Source: Burkholderia sp. Bp8992 (GTDB lineage Bacteria > Pseudomonadota > Gammaproteobacteria > Burkholderiales > Burkholderiaceae). From it: a stretch of DNA of 64,000 nt. Numbering within the stretch: position 1 is the stretch's first letter; each line of letters starts with the position of its first letter. The stretch covers positions 434,001-498,000 of the forward strand of contig NZ_QTQI01000002.1 of NCBI RefSeq assembly GCF_003853705.1, read 5' to 3'. The notes beneath the pieces were generated by a model. That model saw nothing but the letters and a program-made list of their open reading frames with translations, had not been told where the DNA came from and searched no databases. The position numbers and the translations under genes were made by a program. Shown piece by piece: positions 54,209 through 63,365 of the stretch.

Positions 54209-55570
54209 TCAGGCCTGCTCGCCCGCCACGCCATCGACACCCGCCGCCCGCGCCGCTTCGGCGCGCACCATGCCGAGCACCAGCACCGCGAGCGCCGCAA
54301 TCGCGCACGGTGCCGCCACGACGGCAAACGCGGTCGACAGCGGCACGCCCATGGCCAGCATCGCGCCACCTGCCATCGATCCGACGACCGAACCGCCACG
54401 GCCGATCCCGTTCGCCCAGCTCACGCCGGTGGTCCGGCACGCGGTCGGATAGAACGCGGCCGACAGCGCATTCGCGCCGACCTGCGAACCCGACACGCAG
54501 AAACCGGCCGCGAACACGGCCAGCGCGGCCCCCCACGGCGACGCGGCAAACATGCCGATCGCCGCAACGAAGATGCCGGCCGCCGCATAGCTGCTGGCCA
54601 ATACGCGATGCGGGTCGAAGCGATCCATCAACCCGCCGAGGACGATCGCGCCGAGCGTGCCGCCGACCTGGAACATCGCGGTCACGCGCGCGGCTGTCTG
54701 CAGCGTTGCACCGGTCGTGCGCAGCAGCGTCGGCAGCCAGCTCGACAGCAAGTAGATGACGAGCAGACTCATGAAGAACGTCAGCCACAGCAGCAGCGTG
54801 CCGCGCAGCAGGTCGGCATCGAACAGCCGGCCGAGCGGCGACCCGGCCGGCTTGCCGCCCGGCGCGACGAACGACGCGTGCGCGAGGTGCGGATCCGGTG
54901 CGATGCGGCCGAGCATCGCCGCGATCCGCGCGGCAGGCGCGTTCAGGTTGACGAGATAGCGCACCGATTCCGGCAGCCGCCAGGCGAGCACCGGCAGGAG
55001 CAGCAGCGGCGCGGCGCCGCCGACCACGAGCACCGAGCGCCAGCTGTGATGCTCGATCAGCGACGCGGCGGCGAGCCCGCCGAGCGCGGAGCCGATCGTG
55101 AAGCCGCAGAACATCGTCGTCACCAGCAGCGAGCGGCGGCGCGCCGGGCAGTATTCGGACGTCAGCGTGATCGCGTTCGGCATCGCGCCGCCGAGCCCGA
55201 GGCCGGTCAGGAAGCGCCACACGATCAGCTCGGCCGGGCCGCCCGCGCTTGCCGACGCGGCACTCGCGATGCCGAAGCACGCCACGCACGCGAGCAGCAG
55301 GCGCTTGCGGCCGAACCGGTCGCCGAACGGCCCGAACACGAGCGCGCCGGCCATCAGCCCGGCCAGCCCCGCGCCGAACACGGGCGCCAGCTGCGCGGGC
55401 GACAAGCCCCATTCCGCACGAATGACGGGCGCGATGAAACCGATCGATGCGGTGTCGAACCCATCGATCGCGACGATCAGAAAGCACAGAACGACGATCG
55501 CGGCCTGAAACGGCGCCACGCGATGCCGGTCGATCCATTCGCTGACGTCGATGGACAGCGTATCGGCCAT
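54209..55570 (-). CDS. AAHS-family aromatic-acid MFS transporter
   Basis: A 453-residue, 12-helix MFS protein. The AAHS signature is IDGFDTASIGFIAP, with GDRFGRKRLLLA in the 2-3 loop and RFLTGLGLGGAMPNAI. Located last in the 3-hydroxybenzoate operon, it probably imports 3-hydroxybenzoate or gentisate. The gene starts 81 nt after the monooxygenase gene. Confidence 0.92.
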   Translation of the reverse strand: MADTLSIDVSEWIDRHRVAPFQAAIVVLCFLIVAIDGFDTASIGFIAPVIRAEWGLSPAQLAPVFGAGLAGLMAGALVFGPFGDRFGRKRLLLACVACFGIASAASASAGGPAELIVWRFLTGLGLGGAMPNAITLTSEYCPARRRSLLVTTMFCGFTIGSALGGLAAASLIEHHSWRSVLVVGGAAPLLLLPVLAWRLPESVRYLVNLNAPAARIAAMLGRIAPDPHLAHASFVAPGGKPAGSPLGRLFDADLLRGTLLLWLTFFMSLLVIYLLSSWLPTLLRTTGATLQTAARVTAMFQVGGTLGAIVLGGLMDRFDPHRVLASSYAAAGIFVAAIGMFAASPWGAALAVFAAGFCVSGSQVGANALSAAFYPTACRTTGVSWANGIGRGGSVVGSMAGGAMLAMGVPLSTAFAVVAAPCAIAALAVLVLGMVRAEAARAAGVDGVAGEQA

Positions 55571-55651
55571 GATGGTGTCTCCTCCAGGAAGGCGGTCGCG
55601 CGTCGTATGTCGTTGAAATGCGCGCCGCCGGATTCGGGCTGAACGGATGCG

Positions 55652-56860
55652 TTACGCGACCGTCTTCAGGCAATCCTCCGCGCGCCAGCCGTGCAGCCAG
55701 TCGAGCGCGTCGTAGAACCGCGCCTGCGTGCGGCCGACCCAGAGCCCGTTGCGCACCTGCCGCTCGACGCCTTGCGCGTGATAGATCCGCCCCATTTCCC
55801 GGGCCGAATACAGCACGCGCGCGGTACGCGGAATCCGCACGCGCTCGTACAGCGCGAACGCCGCCTCGAAATCGCCGTCGGTCCGTGCAACGGCTGCGCC
55901 GAGCGTCACCGCATCCTCGAGCGCCTGGCATGCGCCCTGCGCGATGTACTGCGTCATCGGATGCGCGGCGTCGCCGAGCACCGTCGCGCGGCCCGCGCTC
56001 CAGCGCTCGACCGGATCGCGGTCGGCGGTCGCCCAGCGCTTCCACGACGTCGGCCGGTCGAGCATCTGCTTCGGCAGCGGATGAATGCCGTCGAAGTACG
56101 ACAGCACTTCTTCCTTGCTGCCCTCGCGCACGCCCCAGGTTTCCTGCTCGCGGCTGTGGAACGTGACGACGAGGTTGTACTGCCGCCCGCCGCGCAGCGG
56201 ATAGTGAACGAGATGGCAATGCGGGCCGGCCCACACGACCGGCGCATTGATCTGCAGATCCTTCGGCATGTGGTCGACGTCGACCACCGCGCGATACACG
56301 ACGTGGCCCGTCACGCGATGTTCATCGCCGATCAGCGCCTGACGGATCGCGGATTTCACGCCGTCGCAGCCGATCACCGCATCGGCACGATAGCGTTCGC
56401 CATGCTGGTCGATCACGGTCACGCCGTTGCCGTCCTGCTCGAAGCCGCACACCTGCGTGCTCGTCCGGAACGCGATCAGCGGGTGATCCTTCACGGCCTC
56501 GTAGATCGACAGATGGATGTCCGCGCGATGGATCACCGCATACGGATTGCCGAAGCGCTCACGGTACGCGGCGCCCGTATCGATGCGCGCGACCTCGCGT
56601 GCATCGATCGCATCCATCAGTTGCAGCCAGTCGGTGAACACCGCGCGGCCGCGTGCGGCCTCGCCGACACCCAGCGCGTCGAGCGCGTTGAATGCGTTCG
56701 CCGCGAGCTGGATTCCCGCGCCGATCTCACCGATCTGCCCGGCCTGTTCGAGCAGCTTCACGCGGATGCCCTGGCGCGCGAGTGCCAGCGCCGCCGCCAG
56801 CCCGCCGATACCGCCGCCGATCACGAGTACGTGCCGGCCGTTGTTGTGTGTCTCGCCCAT
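55652..56860 (-). CDS. FAD-dependent 3-hydroxybenzoate 6-monooxygenase
   Basis: A 402-residue group A flavoprotein hydroxylase. The FAD motif is VIGGGIGGLAAALALARQG (14-32), the DG motif GCDGVKSAIR, and the second FAD motif VLGDAAHPMTQYIAQGACQALED. It would use NADH and oxygen to make gentisate. The assignment to 3-hydroxybenzoate rather than salicylate comes from gene context: gentisate dioxygenase, isomerase and hydrolase follow in one operon, and no salicylate-specific ferredoxin genes are seen. Confidence 0.88.
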   Translation of the reverse strand: MGETHNNGRHVLVIGGGIGGLAAALALARQGIRVKLLEQAGQIGEIGAGIQLAANAFNALDALGVGEAARGRAVFTDWLQLMDAIDAREVARIDTGAAYRERFGNPYAVIHRADIHLSIYEAVKDHPLIAFRTSTQVCGFEQDGNGVTVIDQHGERYRADAVIGCDGVKSAIRQALIGDEHRVTGHVVYRAVVDVDHMPKDLQINAPVVWAGPHCHLVHYPLRGGRQYNLVVTFHSREQETWGVREGSKEEVLSYFDGIHPLPKQMLDRPTSWKRWATADRDPVERWSAGRATVLGDAAHPMTQYIAQGACQALEDAVTLGAAVARTDGDFEAAFALYERVRIPRTARVLYSAREMGRIYHAQGVERQVRNGLWVGRTQARFYDALDWLHGWRAEDCLKTVA

Positions 56861-56879
56861 CTCTGTCTCCTGCTTCGTG

Positions 56880-57521
56880 TTATGCGACGTAATCCGGTTG
56901 CCGCTGCGGCTGCGCGGCGTCGAAAGCCGGCTCGTGGCGCGCGTGTTCGAACACCGCGAGGCTGCGCGGATACGCGCTCAGGTCGCAATCCATCCGCGAC
57001 GCGTTCGCGACCTGCGGCACGAGGCACACGTCGGCGAGCGTCGGCGTGGCGCCGAAGCACCACGGGCCCTCGTCCGCGCGGGCCAGCAGCCGCTCGACGC
57101 CGGCCATCCCTTCCGCGATCCAGTGGCGATACCACGCGGTCTTCTGCTGCGGCGTGACCTTCAGCTCGCTGTCGAGATAGCGCAGCACGCGCAGGTTGTT
57201 GACGGGGTGGATGTCGCACGCGATCAGCGCGGCCAGTTCCAGCACGCGTGCCCGGCGGCGCGGTTCGAGCGGAATCAGGCGAGGCGTCGGCTGGATCTGG
57301 TCGAGGTAATCGAGGATCGCGAGCGACTGGCCGAGACGGAAATCGCCGTCGGCCAGCGCCGGCACCGCCGCCGACGGATTCACCTGCGCGACGTAAGCGG
57401 CATCGCGATGCTCGCCGGTGCGGATATTCACGGGCAGCGTGTCGTACGGCAATCCTTTCAGCGCGAGCGCGATGCGCACCCGGTAGGACGTCGAACTGTT
57501 GAAGAAGCTATGCAGTTGCAC
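56880..57521 (-). CDS. Glutathione-dependent maleylpyruvate isomerase (GST family, NagL-like)
   Basis: A 213-residue zeta-class GST-fold protein. The N-terminus MQLHSFFNSSTSYRVRIALALKGL carries the SSxSxR glutathione motif of MaiA/NagL. It converts maleylpyruvate to fumarylpyruvate using glutathione as cofactor. It lies between the monooxygenase and the fumarylpyruvate hydrolase. Maleylacetoacetate isomerase is the close alternative, ruled against by the gentisate context. Confidence 0.9.
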   Translation of the reverse strand: MQLHSFFNSSTSYRVRIALALKGLPYDTLPVNIRTGEHRDAAYVAQVNPSAAVPALADGDFRLGQSLAILDYLDQIQPTPRLIPLEPRRRARVLELAALIACDIHPVNNLRVLRYLDSELKVTPQQKTAWYRHWIAEGMAGVERLLARADEGPWCFGATPTLADVCLVPQVANASRMDCDLSAYPRSLAVFEHARHEPAFDAAQPQRQPDYVA

Positions 57522-57546
57522 GATGTGGCCTTTCGGGGAAAGCGCG

Positions 57547-58245
57547 TCAGACCACGCGCACGGTCAGTTCGCCGAGGCGCTCGACGCCGACCTTCATCAC
57601 GTCGCCGGCCACCACCGCGCCGACACCTTCCGGCGTACCCGTGAAGATCACGTCGCCCGGTTCGAGGCGGAAGAACTTCGACAGGTCGGCCACCGTCTCC
57701 GCTACCGACCAGATCAGGTGCGACACGTCGCTCTGCTGCTTCGTCGCGCCATTGACGGTCAGCCACAGTCCGCCCTGCTCGAAATGACCGACGTCGCTTG
57801 CCGGATGCACGGGCCCGATCGGCGCCGAGCGGTCGAACGCCTTGCCGATTTCCCACGGCCGGCCCATCTCGCGCATCTTCATCTGCAGGTCGCGGCGCGT
57901 CATGTCGAGGCCGACCGCATAGCCCCACACGTGTTCGAGTGCATGATCGAGCGGAATATCCGAACCGCCCTTGCCGATCACCGCGACGAGTTCGGCTTCG
58001 TAGTGATAGTTCTGCGTCTGCGACGGATACGCGAGTTCGAGCGTTTCGCCGTACGCGACCGGCACGACCGAATCGGCCGGCTTGCAGAAGAAGAACGGCG
58101 GCTCGCGATCGGGATCGAAGCCCATTTCACGCGCATGGGCCGCGTAGTTGCGGCCGACGCAATAGACGCGGCGTACTGCGAATCGGGCATCGCTGCCGGC
58201 GACGGGCAGCGCGACGGGCGCTTCGGGCGGGAAAACGAAAGTCAT
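57547..58245 (-). CDS. Fumarylpyruvate hydrolase (FAH family, NagK-like)
   Basis: A 232-residue FAH-fold hydrolase. The metal-binding pattern is VGRNYAAHAREMG ... YHYEAELVAVIGKGG ... GYAVGLDMTRRDLQ, and it ends with IFTGTPEGVGAVVAGD. It splits fumarylpyruvate to fumarate and pyruvate. GGAG lies 7 nt before ATG 58245, which is preferred over 58266. Confidence 0.92.
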   Translation of the reverse strand: MTFVFPPEAPVALPVAGSDARFAVRRVYCVGRNYAAHAREMGFDPDREPPFFFCKPADSVVPVAYGETLELAYPSQTQNYHYEAELVAVIGKGGSDIPLDHALEHVWGYAVGLDMTRRDLQMKMREMGRPWEIGKAFDRSAPIGPVHPASDVGHFEQGGLWLTVNGATKQQSDVSHLIWSVAETVADLSKFFRLEPGDVIFTGTPEGVGAVVAGDVMKVGVERLGELTVRVV

Positions 58246-58327
58246 GAACGGCTCCAGCGTAGGCATGAATGAAGGCGTGCGCCGCCACGACGGCGCACGG
58301 AAAACGGATCGTCGAACGCGGGCGGTA

Positions 58328-59371
58328 TCAGTCGCGCGCTTCGCGCAGCAGGTTCAGCGCGGACAGCACGGGCCGGTCGGAATAGCTGAACAGCACGCTG
58401 TCGGACGACGCCGACAGCCGCACCGGCGCCCATGACGGCGCGACGAAGATGTCGTGCGGCTCGAACGCGAATGCGTTGTCGCCGATGTGTGCAGTGCCGG
58501 CGCCTTCGACGACGCAGTAGATCGTCGCGTCGGTGCTGCGGTACGTACGGCCGTCGAAACCGGCGGGCAGGAACTGCATGAAGGTGGCGATGGTCGGCAT
58601 CGGCCAACCGCCGGTCGCGGGGTTCACATAGCGCAGCTTCACGCCGTCCCACGCATCGAGTTCGCCGTTCCGGTACAGCGCGTCGAGCGCCTCGCGGCTG
58701 CGTGCATACGGATAGCTGAACACCGGCGACGTCGGATCGCTCACGCGATGCCGCACCGGCACCATGTTGTGACCGAAGCGCGCGAGGCTGTCGCCTTCCG
58801 GGCGATTCACGGGCTGCACGGCTTCCGGATAGTTCTCCGCGAAACCGGCGTCGAGGCTCGCGACGAGCGGAATGTCGAGCCCGTCGAGCCACACGACCGG
58901 CTCGCCGCCCTCGTCCGCCGACGGATTGCCGTGGTCGTGCCACGCCCACGACGGCGTGATGATGAAGTCGCCCGGATGCATCGTCGTGCGCTCGCCGTTC
59001 ACGGCCGTCCATGCGCCGCGCCCTTCGACGATGAAGCGCAACGCCGACTGCGTGTGCCGGTGGCTCGGCGCGATCTCGCCCGGCAGGATCAGCTGCAGCC
59101 CCGCATACAGGCTCGGCGTCATGCTCGACTTGCCGGGCAGCCCCGGGTTCTCCAGCACGAGCACGCGGCGCACGGCTTCTTCCGCGCTGATCACGCTGCC
59201 GGCCTGCATCACGAGGTCGCGTACCTGCGCGTACTTCCAGATCGCGGCCTGCGCGGCCGGCTGCGGCGATTTCGGCACGAGGTTGTGCAGCGATTCCCAC
59301 AGCGGCGCGAGGCGCTGCTCGGCGATCCGTGCGTAGTAGGCGGCGCGCGACGCGTCCGGTTGGGTCGTCAT
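58328..59371 (-). CDS. Gentisate 1,2-dioxygenase
   Basis: A 347-residue bicupin that opens the gentisate ring to maleylpyruvate using Fe(II). The N-terminal cupin has the His motif [49 protein letters not shown]. The second cupin ([22 protein letters not shown] ... [14 protein letters not shown]) is degenerate in metal ligands, as is normal. GGAG stands 7 nt before ATG 59371. It is the first gene of the operon; a LysR gene is divergent. Confidence 0.95.
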   Translation of the reverse strand: MTTQPDASRAAYYARIAEQRLAPLWESLHNLVPKSPQPAAQAAIWKYAQVRDLVMQAGSVISAEEAVRRVLVLENPGLPGKSSMTPSLYAGLQLILPGEIAPSHRHTQSALRFIVEGRGAWTAVNGERTTMHPGDFIITPSWAWHDHGNPSADEGGEPVVWLDGLDIPLVASLDAGFAENYPEAVQPVNRPEGDSLARFGHNMVPVRHRVSDPTSPVFSYPYARSREALDALYRNGELDAWDGVKLRYVNPATGGWPMPTIATFMQFLPAGFDGRTYRSTDATIYCVVEGAGTAHIGDNAFAFEPHDIFVAPSWAPVRLSASSDSVLFSYSDRPVLSALNLLREARD

Positions 59372-59539
59372 GATGTCTCCTTCGAGGCGGCCGATCGGCG
59401 TCGGCGCCGGGTCTGTCTGGTCGGGGACCGTGCTGCAGTCCGTGAGTGGATTTATATTCGACGCAGCCATACCCGGTAAAATGGTCAAATCATCTGATTC
59501 ATATAATTCTGGATATACCTTCTCGAGACGAGGCATGCG
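59372..59539. promoter_or_regulatory. Divergent promoter region of the gentisate operon and its LysR gene
   Basis: This 168-bp region is AT-rich between 59450 and 59525, unlike its surroundings. It includes ATATAATTCTGGATATA with short inverted ATAT segments. A LysR T-N11-A motif is plausible but not unique. It should drive both the dioxygenase operon and the regulator gene. Confidence 0.5.
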
Positions 59540-60484
59540 ATGGACTGGACCCACCGGCTGCGATTGCGGCATCTCCAGGTACTGCTGAGCCTGGCCGGCA
59601 CCGGCAACCTGAGCCAGTCGGCGGTGGCGCTCGCGACCACGCAGCCCGCGCTGTCGAAATGGCTGAAGGAGCTGGAAGAGGATGTCGGGCTGCCGCTGTT
59701 CGAGCGGCATGCGCGCGGCCTGCGGCCGACGCCGTACGGCGAAGCGTTGATCGAGCACGCGCGTCGCGTCGAAGCGCAGCTCGACGTCGCGCGCGACGAC
59801 ATGGCCGCGCTGCGCGAAGGCGGCAGCGGCCTCGTGACGATCGGCACGTCGGGCGTGGCGGCGGCCGACACGGTGCCGCTCGCGGTGTCGCAGTTGCTGA
59901 AGCGGATGCCGCGCGCGCAGGTGCGGCTCACCGAAAGCACGATGAACCAGCTGATGCCGCAGCTCGCACGCAGCGAACTCGATATTGTCGTCGGCCGCTC
60001 GGGATCGACCTCCGTCGATCCGCTGTTGCATGCCGAAGCGCTGTACGTCGATCCGGTCGTGTTCGTCGCGCGGCCCGACCATGCGCTCGCCGGCGCGGCG
60101 TCGGTCGGCTGGGACGACGTGCTGGCCTACCCGTGGATCGTATGGCCGTCCGGCACGCCCGTGCACAACGCGCTGGAAGCCGCGCTGAATGCAGCCGGCC
60201 GCGTGCAACCGCCGCACTGCGTCGAATCGAATTCGTCGATCCTGAACCTCACGCTGCTGAACAACACCGACCTGCTCGGCGTCGCGTCGCAGCGTGCCGC
60301 GCGGCGCTTCGCGCAACTGAACGCGATCCGCATCCTGCCGATGGAGCTCGAGGGCCAGGGCGCGGTGTCGATCTACTGGCACCCCGACAGCGCGAACCGC
60401 GCGGCCGTGGCCGCGACGATCGAGTGCCTGCGCGCCTGTGCGGCACCGCAAGTCGGCGGATGGGAGAAAGTGACGGTGGAGTAA
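59540..60484 (+). CDS. LysR-family regulator of the gentisate operon
   Basis: A 314-residue LysR regulator. The helix-turn-helix is at about residues 6-65 ([44 protein letters not shown]). The effector domain follows from about 92 ([34 protein letters not shown]). The sequence is of the GbpR/CbbR-like group. Being divergent from the gentisate dioxygenase, it is the likely activator of that operon. Confidence 0.92.
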   Translation: MDWTHRLRLRHLQVLLSLAGTGNLSQSAVALATTQPALSKWLKELEEDVGLPLFERHARGLRPTPYGEALIEHARRVEAQLDVARDDMAALREGGSGLVTIGTSGVAAADTVPLAVSQLLKRMPRAQVRLTESTMNQLMPQLARSELDIVVGRSGSTSVDPLLHAEALYVDPVVFVARPDHALAGAASVGWDDVLAYPWIVWPSGTPVHNALEAALNAAGRVQPPHCVESNSSILNLTLLNNTDLLGVASQRAARRFAQLNAIRILPMELEGQGAVSIYWHPDSANRAAVAATIECLRACAAPQVGGWEKVTVE

Positions 60485-60527
60485 GCGGCGCGGCCCGGCG
60501 CGAACCGGGCCGCCTGGACGCGACGCG

Positions 60528-61796
60528 TCACGCGCGATCGCAGGATGCGGTGCCGTCGAGCATCAGCGTGCCGACCCGCGCGGGGACGAGCGGCGTGCGC
60601 GGCACCGGCGGCGTCCAGCCGAACAGCGTCTGCGCGGCCGCGCCGCACACGCGGCCCTGGCACGCGCCCATCCCGCAACGCGATTGCAGCTTGGCAGCCG
60701 TCCAGCCAGGTGCCTGTGCGACCGAGTCGAAGCGCACATCCTCGCAACGGCACAGCAGCGTGTCGGGCCGCGCGAGCCGGCGGATCGGCTCGCGGATCGC
60801 AAAGCGTTCGCGCACGGCATCCGCAAAAGCCTGCCAGTGCGCGCGCCGCGCGACGAGCGCAGCCAACGGCGCCGTCTGCCCGGTCGCCGCGTAGCCGGCG
60901 ATTTCGCCTTCGACCATCGCGAGTTCGCTGCCGCCGACACCCGTGCACTCGCCTGCTGCGAAATACCCATCGCGGCTCGTGCGCTGGTGCGCATCGACCA
61001 CCACCGCGCCGTTGTCGATCCGGCAGCCGAGATGGCTCGGCAGCACGGTGTTCGGCACGAGGCCGAAGCCGCATGCGAGCCGGTCGCAATCGACCTCGAA
61101 CGCACGATCGCCCTGCCGGATCCGCACGCGTTCGAGCCGCTTGTCGCCAAACGCCTCGACGACATGCGCAGCGGGCCGGTACGCGGCCGTGACGAGCTTC
61201 GCGGCCTGCACGAGCTTCGACGGCCAGCGCCACAGCCCCGCACCGAAGCCGGCCACGTCGCCCCATGCGGCCTGCTCGAGCACGTGCGACACGCGCGCGC
61301 CGGCGTGACGGGCGGTCGCCGCGCTCGCGAGCAGCAGCGGCCCGCTGCCGGCGATCACCGTGCGCTGCCCGCGCACGTCGAGGCCGTACTTGATCAGCGC
61401 CTGCAAACCGCCCGCCCCGGTGACGCCGGGCAGCGTCCAGCCCGGAAACGGCAGCAGCAGCTCGCGGGCACCGCAGCAGAGGATCAGCGTCCGGAAATCG
61501 AGCAGCCGCCCGCGCTCGTCGTCCTCGAGCAGCAGCGTGCCCGGCTGCGTTTCGGCGACGATGCGCGTCGCCGCGAGATGCGTGACGTTCGGCTGCCGCA
61601 GCACGGCGAGTCGTTCGGCGGCGGCCGGCGCAGGCGTGGCCGCTGCACCCTGCCGCCAGATCTGCCCGCCCGCGCGCGGGTTGTCGTCGACGATCGCGAC
61701 CGTCGCGCCGCTTTGCGCGGCGGCCCGCGCGGCCGACAGCCCGGCCGGGCCCGCGCCGACGATCGCGACGTCGACGCTCAGTCGTTCCTGTTTCAT
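60528..61796 (-). CDS. FAD/NAD(P)-dependent oxidoreductase with [2Fe-2S] domain, hydroxyproline dehydrogenase subunit
   Basis: A 422-residue flavoprotein. The FAD motif [17 protein letters not shown] is at the N-terminus, and an internal NAD-type motif [20 protein letters not shown] follows. The C-terminal 60 residues hold a BFD-like [2Fe-2S] site: CRCEDVRFD ... [11 protein letters not shown]. This is the alpha-type subunit of heteromeric amino-acid dehydrogenases (HcnB/OoxA-like), which in hydroxyproline clusters oxidise cis-4-hydroxy-D-proline. Its ATG overlaps the ferredoxin gene's stop. Confidence 0.88.
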   Translation of the reverse strand: MKQERLSVDVAIVGAGPAGLSAARAAAQSGATVAIVDDNPRAGGQIWRQGAAATPAPAAAERLAVLRQPNVTHLAATRIVAETQPGTLLLEDDERGRLLDFRTLILCCGARELLLPFPGWTLPGVTGAGGLQALIKYGLDVRGQRTVIAGSGPLLLASAATARHAGARVSHVLEQAAWGDVAGFGAGLWRWPSKLVQAAKLVTAAYRPAAHVVEAFGDKRLERVRIRQGDRAFEVDCDRLACGFGLVPNTVLPSHLGCRIDNGAVVVDAHQRTSRDGYFAAGECTGVGGSELAMVEGEIAGYAATGQTAPLAALVARRAHWQAFADAVRERFAIREPIRRLARPDTLLCRCEDVRFDSVAQAPGWTAAKLQSRCGMGACQGRVCGAAAQTLFGWTPPVPRTPLVPARVGTLMLDGTASCDRA

Positions 61797-62026
61797 CGCG
61801 TGCGCTCCACGTGCATCCCGTCGCGGCACAGCGTCTGGCACGCCAGCCGGCGCCGGCCGTCGATCGTCATCCGGCATTCCTGGCAGATGCCCATCCCGCA
61901 AAACGGCGCACGCGCCGCACCCGTGCACGACACACGCGTCGTGTCGTCGCCGCTCGCCGCGACGGCGGCCGCGACGGTCGCACCGTCGGCCACCGTCAGC
62001 GCGCGACCGTCCAGATGAATGATCAT
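61793..62026 (-). CDS. Small [2Fe-2S]-binding protein, hydroxyproline dehydrogenase gamma-type subunit
   Basis: A 77-residue ferredoxin-like protein (HcnA/SoxD-like). Cysteines in the order CTGAARAPFCGMGICQECRMTI ... LACQTLC form the cluster site. It transfers electrons within the multi-subunit dehydrogenase. GGAGG lies 5 nt before ATG 62026. A palindrome-rich gap of 199 bp separates it from the oxidase gene. Confidence 0.88.
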   Translation of the reverse strand: MIIHLDGRALTVADGATVAAAVAASGDDTTRVSCTGAARAPFCGMGICQECRMTIDGRRRLACQTLCRDGMHVERTR

Positions 62027-62040
62027 GTCAGCCTCCGCCG

Positions 62041-62200
62041 GGCCGCCCCAAGGGCGTAGCAGGGAATTCGCAGAGCATCGCTCTGCGCCTGCGTAGCCGG
62101 CCGGCTTTGCAAAGCCGGCCGTGGGCGGCTGACCGCCCCCTCGGGGGGCGCCTCGCATGGGACCGGATTAAGCGCTGAAGCGCCAACGCCGGTCGACAGC
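62041..62200. repeat. Palindrome-rich intergenic element (REP/BIME-like)
   Basis: Three hairpins are packed into about 80 bp: CGCAGAG / CTCTGCG (62069-62087); a perfect 24-nt palindrome (62098-62121, CGGCCGGCTTTG and its complement); and CGCCCCC / GGGGGCG (62134-62150). A short GCGCT / AGCGC palindrome follows near 62172. It lies inside an operon. Such composites in GC-rich proteobacteria are usually repeated through the genome, but this is the only copy in the window. Confidence 0.65.
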
Positions 62201-62225
62201 GAACGAAGTGAGCGTGGGGGTCGTT

Positions 62226-63365
62226 TCATGTCAACACTCCGGCCAAGGACGACGCGGTCAGGAAGCGTCCCGGCAAATACGGTTCGATATCGATCGGCGG
62301 CCGCTCGCCGGCCATCAGCGCGGCAACGAGCCGCGCGCTGCCCGGCGCCGTCGTCACGCCGAGCCCCTCGTGCCCGACCGCGAGCCACACGCCCGGCCTT
62401 GCCGGGTGCTCGCCGAGCAGCGGCAGACCGTCGGGGCTCGCGGAGCGGAAGCCGGTCCATGAGCGGATGCCGTTCAGGTCGGCCAGATCCGGCAAATAGC
62501 CGACCGCGCGGCGCAGCATGCGTGCGAGCACGGGCGGCTCGACGCGCGCATCCTCGGTGTCGAACTGGCGCGACGAGCCGATCAGCAACTGGCCGGTCGG
62601 CCGTGGCTGCACATTGAACGCGACCGACGTGCCGTCGCTCGCATGCGCGCTCGCCGCATAGCCGAGCTCGACGAGCTGGTGCGACACGTGTCCCGGATAG
62701 CGGTCGGTAATCAACAAGTGGCCCTTTTTCGGACGCAGCGGCAATTCGGGCAGCAGCGTGCGCGCGGCGACGCCATTCGCGACGACCACGCGCTCCGCAC
62801 GCAGCGTGTCGCCGCTTGCAAGCGTCACGCTCGGGCCATCGACCGCGCCATCGACCGCGACGGCCCGGTCGCGACGCAACGTGATGCGCGGCGCGCGCTG
62901 CAGCAGCCAGTTCGCGGTAACCGGCGCGTAGAGAATCGCGTCGCCGGGAATCTTCAGCGCGCCGCCGAGGCCCGTGCGCAGCATCGGCTCCAGTTGCGCG
63001 AGCGCCGCCGCGTCGATCAGTTCGCCGGCCACGCCGTGCGCGGCGAGCGTCGCCTGCTTCGCACGTGCCAGATCCATCTCGTGCGCATCGGCCGCGAGCC
63101 ACAGCGTGCCGCAGTTGCGATAGGCGCAGCCTTCCGGCATCTCGCCGCTCAACGCGCGCCACAACTCGATCGAGTAACGGCTCAGCGCGAGCTCGGCCGC
63201 GTTGTCGTCCATCGCGACGAGGTGGCCCATCCCTGCGCCGGTCGCGCCGCCGCTCGCGTCGTCGACGACGAGCACGCGCAGCCCGCGCTGCGCGAGTTCG
63301 TGCGCGCACGCCGCGCCGACGATGCCGGCGCCGATCACGACGACGTCGGTCTTCGTTTCGCTCAC
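62226..63365 (-). CDS. FAD-dependent D-amino-acid oxidoreductase (DAO family), hydroxyproline dehydrogenase beta-type subunit
   Basis: A 379-residue DAO-family flavoprotein. The FAD motif [21 protein letters not shown] is at the N-terminus and the closing motif [27 protein letters not shown] near the C-terminus. It should be the catalytic subunit that oxidises cis-4-hydroxy-D-proline with the two Fe-S subunits downstream. The GTG start at 63365 overlaps the epimerase stop (GTGA). Confidence 0.9.
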   Translation of the reverse strand: MSETKTDVVVIGAGIVGAACAHELAQRGLRVLVVDDASGGATGAGMGHLVAMDDNAAELALSRYSIELWRALSGEMPEGCAYRNCGTLWLAADAHEMDLARAKQATLAAHGVAGELIDAAALAQLEPMLRTGLGGALKIPGDAILYAPVTANWLLQRAPRITLRRDRAVAVDGAVDGPSVTLASGDTLRAERVVVANGVAARTLLPELPLRPKKGHLLITDRYPGHVSHQLVELGYAASAHASDGTSVAFNVQPRPTGQLLIGSSRQFDTEDARVEPPVLARMLRRAVGYLPDLADLNGIRSWTGFRSASPDGLPLLGEHPARPGVWLAVGHEGLGVTTAPGSARLVAALMAGERPPIDIEPYLPGRFLTASSLAGVLT

